A stretch of 39,733 nucleotides of DNA, from contig CALEMW010000077.1 in NCBI GenBank assembly GCA_937910695.1, forward strand, positions 1 to 39,733, in the 5' to 3' direction. The translations under genes and the position numbers were made by a program. The DNA comes from an uncultured bacterium. GTDB lineage: Bacteria > Krumholzibacteriota > Krumholzibacteriia > LZORAL124-64-63. This document shows positions 32,417-39,733 of the stretch, in pieces. How positions within the stretch are numbered: position 1 is the stretch's first letter; each line of letters opens with the position of its first letter. The notes under the pieces were generated by a model. The model had not been told where the DNA came from and did no database searches. It was given only the letters and a program-made list of their open reading frames with translations.

Positions 32417-33448
32417 CTACTCCCCGACCACCCCATAAGCCATGCTCCGATTCGCCGCCACGCCCCAGCCGTCACGCCCCACGGCGATCACGCCCACCGA
32501 CCACTCGACAGGGAACCCGGCGCAAGCCTCGCGAACCGCCTCCTGGGCCGACACCCCCGCCTCCAGCCGACGATAGACCTCCCGCGCCAACCCCAACCGG
32601 ATGATCTCCTCCCCGTGCCCGGTGCAGGCCACCGCTCCCGCCGGTCCGGCATAGCACCCGCATCCGTAGATCGGCACGTCGCCGACCCGCCCGTGCAGGG
32701 TGATCGACGTGCCGCCGGTCGAGAGCGTGGCCGCGAAGTTGCCCTCGGCGTCGCGCACCACCGTGCCGACGGTGTCGCCCACGCCGTGATCCTCGACCAG
32801 GGTGTCGGCGGGCGAGGGGATCGGCCCCACGAAGTTCCAGGCCCGCCGCCAGTCGAACGTGTCGTAGCCGCCCCCGGCCTCGCCCCGCAGCAGGGCCGCC
32901 ACGCGCCGCCGCCACTTCGCTTCGGCCTCGGGGCACGTGGGCACCTCGTCCGGCACGCCCATGGCGTGGGCGAAGCGGGTGGCGCCCTCGCCGGCGAGCA
33001 TGCGGTGAGGGGTGTCGAGGACCAGGCGGGCCACGGTGATCGGGTTGCGCACCCGTTCGATCACGGCCACCGCCGCGAACTCGCCCGCCGAAGTCATCAG
33101 CGCGGCATCCATCTGGATCGTGTGGCCGTCGAGGCGGATGTTGGCGCCGGTGCCGGCGTTGAAGCGCGGGATGTTCTCCATCACCACGGTGCCGGCCACG
33201 GCGCCGTCGAGAGCGCCCGACCCGCTGCCGACATGGCCGGCGGCGACCTCGGCGGCGGCCTGGCAGTCCGGGCTCCACTCGGGGGGGGAGCCCACGCCGC
33301 CGTGGGTGACCGCGACGACTCCGGCGGCGGCGCTGCCGCCGGCCAGGGTGGGGGGATCGTTTCCGGCATTGGTGGCGGAACGGTCGTAGCCGCAGCCGGC
33401 GAGGACCAGGATCAGCAGGGCCGTTGCGATCAGAGCGGACCGTTTCAT
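32417..33448 (-). CDS. Lipoprotein asparaginase/isoaspartyl peptidase (Ntn hydrolase, T2 family)
   Basis: A 343-residue protein of the threonine-type N-terminal nucleophile family (glycosylasparaginase, isoaspartyl dipeptidase, plant-type asparaginase). It self-cleaves to free a Thr: the site is HGVGDTVGTV with Thr226 following GD, as in the family. The ligand regions NIPRFNAGTGANIRLDG, DAALM, and the late STGGTSITLHGRVGD-PIYGCGCYA and TGHGEEIIR are all present. Unusually it has a signal peptide and lipobox LVLAGC (Cys19), so it acts outside the inner membrane; autocleavage would separate the anchored alpha chain from the beta chain, which stay paired. Monocistronic, divergent from the MFS gene across 156 bp with no strong promoter that I can name. 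Confidence 0.92.
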   Translation of the reverse strand: MKRSALIATALLILVLAGCGYDRSATNAGNDPPTLAGGSAAAGVVAVTHGGVGSPPEWSPDCQAAAEVAAGHVGSGSGALDGAVAGTVVMENIPRFNAGTGANIRLDGHTIQMDAALMTSAGEFAAVAVIERVRNPITVARLVLDTPHRMLAGEGATRFAHAMGVPDEVPTCPEAEAKWRRRVAALLRGEAGGGYDTFDWRRAWNFVGPIPSPADTLVEDHGVGDTVGTVVRDAEGNFAATLSTGGTSITLHGRVGDVPIYGCGCYAGPAGAVACTGHGEEIIRLGLAREVYRRLEAGVSAQEAVREACAGFPVEWSVGVIAVGRDGWGVAANRSMAYGVVGE

Positions 33449-33604
33449 GTTGTTGACCTCGAGATTTCTTGACGTCGTGGGCAGCGCGGCGTTGCAGCCT
33501 GGTTGATCGATGCTAGCCGTGATCCGGGTGAAGCGTCAACGCAGCATCGTTCTCGACATCAATCCCTCTGGCGCCGGCCCGGTCTCGGTGCGATCATCCC
33601 CCCC

Positions 33605-34927
33605 ATGTTCGCCTCCATCACATCAGCCTGGAACCGCACCTACTTCGACGGCCGGACCCCCGATCCCGTCGAAAGCGTGACCCTGCGCCGCTATCTGCTC
33701 GGCATGGTCTTCCAGGGCGTGTGGTGGGCCGGCTATCTGCTCTTTCCCTTCGTGCTGGCCAAGTCGCTGCAGGCCGGCGGCGGCCTGGTGACTGCGGCGG
33801 TGACGATGGACACTGCCGCCATGCTGCTGGCCTTGTCCTGGGGGCATCTGCTGGTGCGGGTAGGACGCCGCAGAGTGCTGTTCTGGGGGGGGCTCGGCGG
33901 CCGTGCCATCCTGCTGTTGGCGCCCTTCGCGGTCACGGCTCCTTGGTTCGTGGTCATCCTTGGTGTTGTCTATGTGTTCGCCGCCTTGGTCTACCCGGCT
34001 CAGAACAGCATCTTCCAGGAGAACTTCCACTCCTCGCGGCGCGGACGTTTTTTCGGCCACGGCGCCTTGGTCCAACACGTCACTGCGGCCCTCACGAGTC
34101 TGGTTCTGGGCATGCTCCTCGATCGTGATCCCGCCAATTACCGGTGGATCTATCCGGTGGTCGGTGTGATCGGCTTCGGATATCCGCTGATCCTGGCCAC
34201 CTTGCCCAGGCCGGCGGGTTCAACCCGCGACGTCCGACGGTTGCTGGAGTTGCCTCGGCCGTCGCTCCAAGGTCTGGCGCCACGACGATTGCTGGCCTCT
34301 TTCGTCGATCCCGTCCGCGACGCCCTGGCCACCATCCATGCCGACAAACCGTTCCGCTGGTTCGAGGGCAACTTCATGCTCTACGGCATGGCCTTCATGA
34401 TGCTCAATCCTGTCGTGCCCCTCTTCTTCACCGATGAACTCAACCTCGGCTACGAGCAGATTTCCTCGGCGCGCGTGCTCATCGCCTCGGCCGGCGTGGC
34501 GTTGCTGGGCCCGTTGATGGGCCGCTGGATGGACCGTTTCCATCCGGTGCGCCTGTGCGTGCTGTCGTTCGGCCTGCTGGCCCTGTATCCCCTGACTCTG
34601 GCCTTCGGCGGTTCCCTCATGGGGTTGGGCCCGGCCGCCACCGCCTACTTCGCCTTCGGCATGTACGCCGTGGCCATGTCGGGGGTGAACGTGACCTGGA
34701 ACGTGGGTTCGATCGCCTTCGCGCCCGAGGGCGAGGGGGGTCATTACCAGAGCGTGCACGTGGCCATGGTGGGGTTGCGGGGCGTGGTGGGGCCTCTGAC
34801 CGGCTACGCCGTCCTGCGCCTGTTCGGCTATCGCGAGGTATTCGTGATCGCGGCGGGATTCTGCGTGCTGGCTTCGGTATCGTCGGCCCTGCTTTGGCGT
34901 CGGATGCCTTCCGGCCGCCCTTCATAA
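33605..34927 (+). CDS. MFS transporter
   Basis: A 440-residue major facilitator with twelve predicted helices. The loop between helices 2 and 3 carries GHLLVRVGRRRVLFWGGLGGR (about 80-100), the MFS motif A region in degenerate form, and the second half has the mirrored GPLMGRWMDRFHPVRLC. FQENFHSSRRGRFFGHG in the central part resembles sequences of MFS members associated with drug or sugar export. Substrate unknown. The ATG at 33605 follows a run of C with no Shine-Dalgarno sequence; upstream in-frame codons back to 33503 look non-coding. The 3' end overlaps the convergent lytic transglycosylase gene by 100 bp. Confidence 0.88.
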   Translation: MFASITSAWNRTYFDGRTPDPVESVTLRRYLLGMVFQGVWWAGYLLFPFVLAKSLQAGGGLVTAAVTMDTAAMLLALSWGHLLVRVGRRRVLFWGGLGGRAILLLAPFAVTAPWFVVILGVVYVFAALVYPAQNSIFQENFHSSRRGRFFGHGALVQHVTAALTSLVLGMLLDRDPANYRWIYPVVGVIGFGYPLILATLPRPAGSTRDVRRLLELPRPSLQGLAPRRLLASFVDPVRDALATIHADKPFRWFEGNFMLYGMAFMMLNPVVPLFFTDELNLGYEQISSARVLIASAGVALLGPLMGRWMDRFHPVRLCVLSFGLLALYPLTLAFGGSLMGLGPAATAYFAFGMYAVAMSGVNVTWNVGSIAFAPEGEGGHYQSVHVAMVGLRGVVGPLTGYAVLRLFGYREVFVIAAGFCVLASVSSALLWRRMPSGRPS

Positions 34928-36384
34928 CGCTCGAGCATGATCTTGTAGATCTTCCGGCGCCTGAGGATCGACTCCGCGTAATCCGCCGACATGTCGCCCC
35001 GGTAGTAGCCGTGGCGCGTGCGGCTGTAGTGGCCGCGGTCGCGCAGGCGGTGCAGCCCCACCTCGACGTTGTTCCGCCAGACGTTGGGATCCAGTTCGGC
35101 GTCCATGGCGATGCGGCGGGCGTCGTTCATGTGGCCGATGCCGGCGTGGTAGGTGGCCAGGGTGAAGGGCCAGCGGTCCGTGTCGGGCAGGTAGTCGTAG
35201 GAGTTCCAGATGTCCGCCAGATGGGCGACGCCTTCGCGGATGTTCAGCTCCGGTTGGCTCAGGGCCGCGCTGTCGGCCTCGGAGATCCGCGGCATCACCT
35301 GCATCAATCCCACCGCGCCGGCCGAGCTGACCACTTCGTGGTCGAAGCGCGATTCCTCGAACATCAGCGACGCCACGATCAGCCAGTCCAACCCGAAGGG
35401 TTCGCACTCGCGCTTGATCATGGTGTCCCAGGGCGAGAGCACGCCGCTCCGGTCGGGCCGGAAACGATCCTGCCGGTACCAGCGCACCTGCTTGGGGTCG
35501 CTGATGTACCGGTCGTGGACGATGCCGTAGTTGCGACTGCGCCTCGCACCGTCGGGAAGACGGCCGTAGTTGCGGGCCAGATAGCGGTCGAGGGCATCGC
35601 GCAGGGCCTGACTTGCGGAGCCGACGGCCCAGACCCGATGGCTGGGTGGGCCGATGGGTGGGCCGACGACCAGGTTGCCGAGCTGGGCGGCGGCGGCCTC
35701 GATGGAGCTGGCAGGTGCTGCGGTGGCCTCGATTTCGCCCCAGGCGACCATGCGCATGAGGTCCGTGTCGGCGAGCTGGGGTCGGGCCCGCAGGATCCGG
35801 ATGTCCAGCCGATCCTGCTCACGGAGGCGACGCAGGGCCCTCAACGCCTGGGAACCGGCTGGAACCGTCACGTTGAGGCCTATGGGTATGTTCAGGGTGT
35901 CGACATCGGGATCGGATGCCGGCAGGGCCAGATGCAAGCCCGTGTGCTCGAAGGCCTGGGTGAGACCACAGCGGTTCTTGAGTTCATTCTCGTTGAGCAG
36001 ACCTGTGGAGATCAGATCGCCGCGGCCTTCGTCGAGCAGGTGGAACGGGTCTTCCCCGGGACGGAGCAAGACGACCTCGATGTCGAGATTCCATTCGTCG
36101 CAGAAAATGCGCAACAGCTCGAATTCAAACCCTGCCTCGTCACCCTGGAAAACCATGTAGGTCAGGGGGCCGGGTCGTGTGATCACACGCAACACACCCT
36201 CGGCCTGAATCTGGGCCAGGTCGCGGGCGTGGCCGGGCAAGCGTTCGGTGGGAGATTCGGGGATGCCCGGCAGGCCGACCCGTTTGTCCCGGTCGAGACG
36301 TTCTCCACAGCCTGCCGTGATGCACAGGACACAGACGAACAACAACAGCCGAAAAGGCCGTATCATTGTACGTAATAGCGACAT
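34828..36384 (-). CDS. MltF-like membrane-bound lytic transglycosylase
   Basis: A 518-residue lipoprotein (lipobox ITAGC, Cys26) that cleaves peptidoglycan glycan strands to 1,6-anhydro ends. As in MltF, an N-terminal SBP_bac_3-like domain (about 55-290; GVLRVITRPGPLTYMVFQGDEAGFEFELL) regulates a C-terminal SLT domain. The catalytic Glu is Glu344 in LMFEESRFD, followed by SSAGAVGLMQVMP and TLATYHAGIGHMNDA, the standard SLT motifs. ATG at 36384 is chosen for a compact N-terminus; 36366 is an alternative with neither showing a strong SD. The last 33 codons, after the SLT core, lie antisense inside the MFS gene. Confidence 0.88.
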   Translation of the reverse strand: MSLLRTMIRPFRLLLFVCVLCITAGCGERLDRDKRVGLPGIPESPTERLPGHARDLAQIQAEGVLRVITRPGPLTYMVFQGDEAGFEFELLRIFCDEWNLDIEVVLLRPGEDPFHLLDEGRGDLISTGLLNENELKNRCGLTQAFEHTGLHLALPASDPDVDTLNIPIGLNVTVPAGSQALRALRRLREQDRLDIRILRARPQLADTDLMRMVAWGEIEATAAPASSIEAAAAQLGNLVVGPPIGPPSHRVWAVGSASQALRDALDRYLARNYGRLPDGARRSRNYGIVHDRYISDPKQVRWYRQDRFRPDRSGVLSPWDTMIKRECEPFGLDWLIVASLMFEESRFDHEVVSSAGAVGLMQVMPRISEADSAALSQPELNIREGVAHLADIWNSYDYLPDTDRWPFTLATYHAGIGHMNDARRIAMDAELDPNVWRNNVEVGLHRLRDRGHYSRTRHGYYRGDMSADYAESILRRRKIYKIMLERYEGRPEGIRRQSRADDTEASTQNPAAITNTSR

Positions 36385-36442
36385 GGGGCGATGGTGAGGG
36401 CAGGGCGGAGCGCTGTCAACCCGTCTCAGTTCTGGTTTGTGA

Positions 36443-36471
36443 TTATTCCACAGCACGTTTCGTGATATAAT
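36443..36471 (+). promoter_or_regulatory. Extended -10 promoter of the metalloprotease-like gene
   Basis: A perfect TATAAT (36466-36471) is preceded by TGA (TGATATAAT), with a weak -35, TTATTC (36443-36448), 17 bp upstream. The ATG at 36534 lies 62 bp downstream with GGAGG at 36524. The 149-bp gap 36385-36533 also must hold the divergent promoter of the transglycosylase, which I could not place. Confidence 0.65.
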
Positions 36472-36533
36472 GTGAAGTCAGGGAAACTCTTTGGGGAGCT
36501 CAGTCCATTTCATTGGCGCGCTTGGAGGCTGTC

Positions 36534-39500
36534 ATGGTCCGCAGATTCGTTATTCTGTCTATGTTCGTCACACTGCTCACCGTTTCTGCTGTCGCCTCAG
36601 TGGTGCACGATACGGACATGACCTTCATCGATCGCCTCGAGATCGCCGTCGCCGATGGCCAACTCGATCAGGAGCAGGCTCTGCTCTACGCTTTCTTCTA
36701 TGGCTTCGATCACGACGCCCTGCCTGAAGCCTGGCGCCCCGAGTCGTTCCCGCCCTTGAAATGCGGCACCGCCCTGATGCAGAACTACGAGGAGCTCAGG
36801 CCGACCCTCTCGAGCGAGACGATCAAGCGCATCGACGGGTATCTGACGCCGCTCCCGAGTGAGAACAAGGCCACATACCTGAGTCCTCTCGGCCACTACA
36901 ACCTGACCTACCTGACCACAGGCGGCAACGCCGTCCCGGCAACCGACGTCAATCCGGCCAACGGCGTTCCCGACTATGTCGAGCGTTGCGCCGAGTACCT
37001 CGACACCTCATGGGAAACCGAGATCGTAAGCATGGGCTTCACGGCGCCTCCCAGCCATCCGTATCCCATCAGCTTCGAGAACATGTCGTACTACGGATAC
37101 ACCACGGTGATCTCGGGCACGGCCACCCGGATCGTCCTGCACAACACCTTCGTGGGCTTCCCGCCCAACGACGATCCCGACGGCGACGTGCTCGGCGCAG
37201 CCAAGGTGACCTGCGCCCACGAATTCAAGCACGCCTCCCAGCGCGCCCAGAGCGGTTGGAGCGAAGGCGGCTGGGTGGAACTCGACGCCACCTGGATGGA
37301 GGATATCGTCTTCGACCAGGTCAACGACTACTACAACTACCTGCCGAGCGGCTGCGGCATCACCAGCCCCCAGCTGTCGCTCAACAACGGCGGCTCCGGC
37401 TCCTACGAAGACTGCATCTGGCAGCTGTGGATGAGCGAGACGTACACCAACCAGATCATCATCGACTTCTGGAACTGGCGCTCGAGCCACACGGGTGAAC
37501 CCGTGCTCAACTCCTACAACTCGATCCTGGGCAGCTACGGAGATTCCCTCGCCGACGGTTACGCTTCGTTTGCGGCCTGGAACGTCGTGACCGGAACGCG
37601 GACCCTCGGCGCGACGGGTTACGGCGAAGCCAGCGGCTACCCGACCGGTCCGGTGACGGGCATCGGCGTCTACCCGAATGTTCAGTCGGGCACGACCGCC
37701 GCCCTGGCGGCCAAGAACTTCTACTGCGCCGGCTTCACGGGCCTGACCGGGACCCTCGACATCCAGTTCAACGGTCAGAACGGATCGTCGATGGCCCTGA
37801 TGGCCGTCACCAAGAAAACCGACGGCTCCGGTGTGATCGAACGCGTGACTCTCGACGCCAACAACGACGCTACGGCGTCGCTGAGCACACCCATCGAATC
37901 GATGATCTGGACCTGCCTGGTGGTCGTGAACACGGGAACCTCCGCCTCGGCGAGTTGGGACATGACCGTCGACCGCAACGAAATCCTGCCGATCCCCGCG
38001 ATCCAGCTCAGCGCCAACTCGGTGCTCCATACGCAGAACATCAACGAAAGCGGACTCGAATTCGTCACCGTGAGCAATCCGGGCGACGTCGGTTCGGTCC
38101 TGAACTTCACGGGCATGGTCATGGACATCGATCCGACGGCGGTCCTCAAGAGCGGGTCGTCGCGGCCCTTGTCCGCCGCCAGGATCGACCGTGCTGCTCC
38201 GGATCTGCAACGGACGCCGGGCGAGGCATCCCCAAGCGCCGATCGCTACGTGGGCGACTGCGTGTACGGCAACAATGACACGGCCAACATCCAGGGTCAG
38301 TACACGACCTGGTGGGCCGGGAACGAGAGCTACGCGGTGAAGATCGATCCCGCGGCCGCCGCCTGCAGCTGCGCCGCCGGATTCAACGTCCGCGCCGTGC
38401 ACATGATCCTCTATCTCGGCACGACGTCCACGCCCCAGGTCCGGGTCCAACTGGCCGCCGACGCGGGCGGCTGCAGCGGTCCCGGAGCCGTCATCGACAC
38501 CTCGGCGCCGATCACCGTCGTGGCTCAAGCCGCTGCAGGCTATTACGACATCGAGGTGCCCTGCGACTTCACGTGTACCGATGTGGGAGCAGGTCCCTAC
38601 TATCTGGTCTTCGAGTTCCTCAATGCCGCCGGTCCGGTGGGCATCGCCGTGGACACGACTCCGACCAGCTGCTTCAACTTCAATCTGTGGGATGCTTCAG
38701 GATATCAGGAGCTCGTCGACGGCTACGGCTTCGCCGGCGACCTGCTGATCTGGGCCGACGTGGACTGCTGCGGCGCCGCGGTGCCCGAAGTGTCGGTCGT
38801 GGCTCCCGACGGCGGCGAGTTCCTGGCTGTCGGTTCTGTCGAAACCCTGTCCTGGACGGCCACCGTCCTGGCCGACGTGAAGATCGAACTGAGCCGTGAC
38901 TCCGGATCGACCTGGGAAGTGCTGTTCGCCAGCACGACCAACGACGGGTCCGAACCCTGGACGGTCGCCGGCGCCTCCTCGACCCACTGTCTGCTGCGCG
39001 TGGGCAGCGTGGACGGCTCGGTGCAGGACGTCAGCAACGCCGAGTTCGTGATCCACGGCACGGTGCCTTGGCTCTTCGTGGTGCCGATCACCCCGGTGGC
39101 GGTGCCTCAAGGAACGACCTACGAGTTCATGCTCGGGTTCGACACCAACGGCATGACGCCGGGCTTCTACGACGGTTTCGTGGTCCTGGACAACGATGCG
39201 CCGACAGGTCCGGAAGTGATCGCGGTCACCCTCGAGGTCGTCGACCCCGGTACGCCGGTGGGCGACGCGCCTCCTGTGTTCAGGATCCAGGGGAACCACC
39301 CCAACCCGTTCAACCCGGCAACGACCATCCGCTTCTCCTTGACCGAGGCGGGCCCTGCGATCGTCGATGTGATCGATCTGCAGGGACGTGTGGTGCGGAC
39401 ACTGCATCGAGGCGAACTGCCGGCGGGGCAGACCGGTCTGCAATGGGACGGCCGCGACGACGTCGGACGCCAGGTCGGCAGCGGGACTTATGTGGCGCGG

Positions 39501-39551
39501 GTGCGGGCAGGGGGCTCGTCGGTGTCGCACAAGATGGTGCTTTCTAAGTAA
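36534..39551 (+). CDS. Secreted MXAN_6640-type metalloprotease-like protein with FlgD-like tail
   Basis: A 1005-residue secreted protein; signal peptide MVRRFVILSMFVTLLTVSAVA. It resembles the MXAN_6640 family of putative metalloproteases: NPANGVPDYVERCAEYLDTSW precedes the zinc motif in TCAHEFKHASQ (His229, Glu230, His233), with a candidate third ligand Glu249 in GGWVELDATWMEDIV. Later domains include a Cys-rich beta domain (CVYGNNDTANIQGQYTTWW, CSC and GGCSGPG, about 575-740), an Ig-like domain opening VVAPDGGEFLAVGS (about 752-842), and a PNPFNPATTIRF FlgD-Ig tail ending KMVLSK. It is monocistronic with its own promoter and a hairpin plus terminator downstream. Protease activity is likely by family but unproven. 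Confidence 0.88.
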   Translation: MVRRFVILSMFVTLLTVSAVASVVHDTDMTFIDRLEIAVADGQLDQEQALLYAFFYGFDHDALPEAWRPESFPPLKCGTALMQNYEELRPTLSSETIKRIDGYLTPLPSENKATYLSPLGHYNLTYLTTGGNAVPATDVNPANGVPDYVERCAEYLDTSWETEIVSMGFTAPPSHPYPISFENMSYYGYTTVISGTATRIVLHNTFVGFPPNDDPDGDVLGAAKVTCAHEFKHASQRAQSGWSEGGWVELDATWMEDIVFDQVNDYYNYLPSGCGITSPQLSLNNGGSGSYEDCIWQLWMSETYTNQIIIDFWNWRSSHTGEPVLNSYNSILGSYGDSLADGYASFAAWNVVTGTRTLGATGYGEASGYPTGPVTGIGVYPNVQSGTTAALAAKNFYCAGFTGLTGTLDIQFNGQNGSSMALMAVTKKTDGSGVIERVTLDANNDATASLSTPIESMIWTCLVVVNTGTSASASWDMTVDRNEILPIPAIQLSANSVLHTQNINESGLEFVTVSNPGDVGSVLNFTGMVMDIDPTAVLKSGSSRPLSAARIDRAAPDLQRTPGEASPSADRYVGDCVYGNNDTANIQGQYTTWWAGNESYAVKIDPAAAACSCAAGFNVRAVHMILYLGTTSTPQVRVQLAADAGGCSGPGAVIDTSAPITVVAQAAAGYYDIEVPCDFTCTDVGAGPYYLVFEFLNAAGPVGIAVDTTPTSCFNFNLWDASGYQELVDGYGFAGDLLIWADVDCCGAAVPEVSVVAPDGGEFLAVGSVETLSWTATVLADVKIELSRDSGSTWEVLFASTTNDGSEPWTVAGASSTHCLLRVGSVDGSVQDVSNAEFVIHGTVPWLFVVPITPVAVPQGTTYEFMLGFDTNGMTPGFYDGFVVLDNDAPTGPEVIAVTLEVVDPGTPVGDAPPVFRIQGNHPNPFNPATTIRFSLTEAGPAIVDVIDLQGRVVRTLHRGELPAGQTGLQWDGRDDVGRQVGSGTYVARVRAGGSSVSHKMVLSK

Positions 39552-39558
39552 GAAGAGA

Positions 39559-39602
39559 ACAGCGGAAGGGCCGTCAGAGGGGACAGCGGAAGGGCCGTCA
39601 GA
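39559..39602 (+). repeat. Direct repeat, 20 bp twice at 24-bp spacing
   Basis: ACAGCGGAAGGGCCGTCAGA occurs at 39559-39578 and again at 39583-39602. The second copy is the left arm of the long hairpin that follows, so the right arm can pair with either copy, giving two alternative hairpins. Confidence 0.9.
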
Positions 39603-39646
39603 ATCGAAACAGCCTGACATCGATTCTGACGGCCCTTCCGCTGTCC
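39581..39646. repeat. Perfect 27-bp inverted repeat, 12-nt loop
   Basis: Arms 39581-39607 and 39620-39646 are perfect complements around AACAGCCTGACA. There is no T-run. The outer arm starts GGACAGCGGAAGGGCCGTC, very like GGACAGGGAGAGGCCGAC in the hairpin at 20717, which suggests a family of intergenic hairpins. It begins 30 bp after the metalloprotease stop. Confidence 0.9.
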
Positions 39647-39665
39647 TCGAGGGGGGGGCAACTTT

Positions 39666-39696
39666 GGCCCCGGGCATTCGCCCGGGGCCTCGTTTA
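39666..39696 (+). terminator. Intrinsic terminator after the metalloprotease-like gene
   Basis: A perfect 10-bp stem GGCCCCGGGC with ATTC loop (39666-39689) is followed by TCGTTTA. It lies 115 bp after the stop codon, behind the long hairpin. The rest to 39733 is G-rich with nothing recognisable. Confidence 0.75.
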
Positions 39697-39733
39697 TAGG
39701 AGGAGGATGGGGGGATTTTGGGTGATGGGGAGG

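Noticed and set aside
39559..39646. CRISPR array
   Set aside because: Only two direct copies at 24-bp spacing with a 4-bp gap, no spacers and no cas genes; the structure is a hairpin with a duplicated arm.

Overview
The window is G+C-rich, densely packed bacterial DNA with a Gram-negative (two-membrane) secretome: lipoproteins with lipoboxes, probable outer-membrane barrels and a periplasmic MltF-like lytic transglycosylase. Five large secreted proteins end in the FlgD-Ig-like/T9SS-type tail (PNPFNP-type entry, a GR-V core, WDGRDD-type loop). That style, with LVIVD propellers, FG-GAP repeats, a C25 peptidase fold and an MXAN_6640-type metalloprotease, points to an uncultured FCB-type lineage such as Krumholzibacteriota or Eisenbacteria. 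This placement is inference; no rRNA or marker gene is present, and I saw no tRNA, CRISPR array, phage gene or IS element.

Region 1 (1-12115, + strand) looks like one long operon ending at a strong terminator. It begins with a 5'-truncated C25-type secreted protein, then pgsB, pgsC and pgsW of a poly-gamma-glutamate (PGA) system. These are followed by a secreted protein made of two tandem copies of one domain, an outer-membrane-barrel candidate whose N-terminus resembles a third copy, a lipoprotein with a seven-bladed propeller and a SUMF1 fold, and an HGSNAT-like membrane acyltransferase. Junctions overlap or are about 10 bp. No pgsA/capA is seen. My reading is a PGA-type polymer locus with its own envelope-crossing and surface module, the most interesting system here.

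Region 2 (12134-18142) holds two minus-strand secreted proteins that share a C-terminal ATWS-x-[IL]-K-x-x-FR tail, a DUF2461 protein, a small barrel, and a subtilase with a clear sigma70 promoter. Region 3 (18257-21732, + strand) holds a thioredoxin-fold protein, a three-domain Xaa-Pro aminopeptidase with all metal ligands, a 30-bp-stem hairpin, and an EamA transporter.

Region 4 (21741-25520) is one large minus-strand LVIVD/FG-GAP/ASPIC protein, visibly lower in G+C than its surroundings. Region 5 (25706-31058) has a deacetylase-like anchored protein facing a minus-strand operon of GT-C glycosyltransferase, MscS channel and secreted propeller protein. Region 6 (31050-36384) has a DUF1684 lipoprotein with a possible leader attenuator, a DUF456 protein, a lipoprotein asparaginase-family enzyme, an MFS transporter, and an MltF-like lytic transglycosylase whose 3' end overlaps the MFS gene by 100 bp. 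Region 7 (36466-39733) is a large secreted metalloprotease-like protein with an extended -10 promoter, followed by a hairpin related to the one near 20.7 kb and a terminator.
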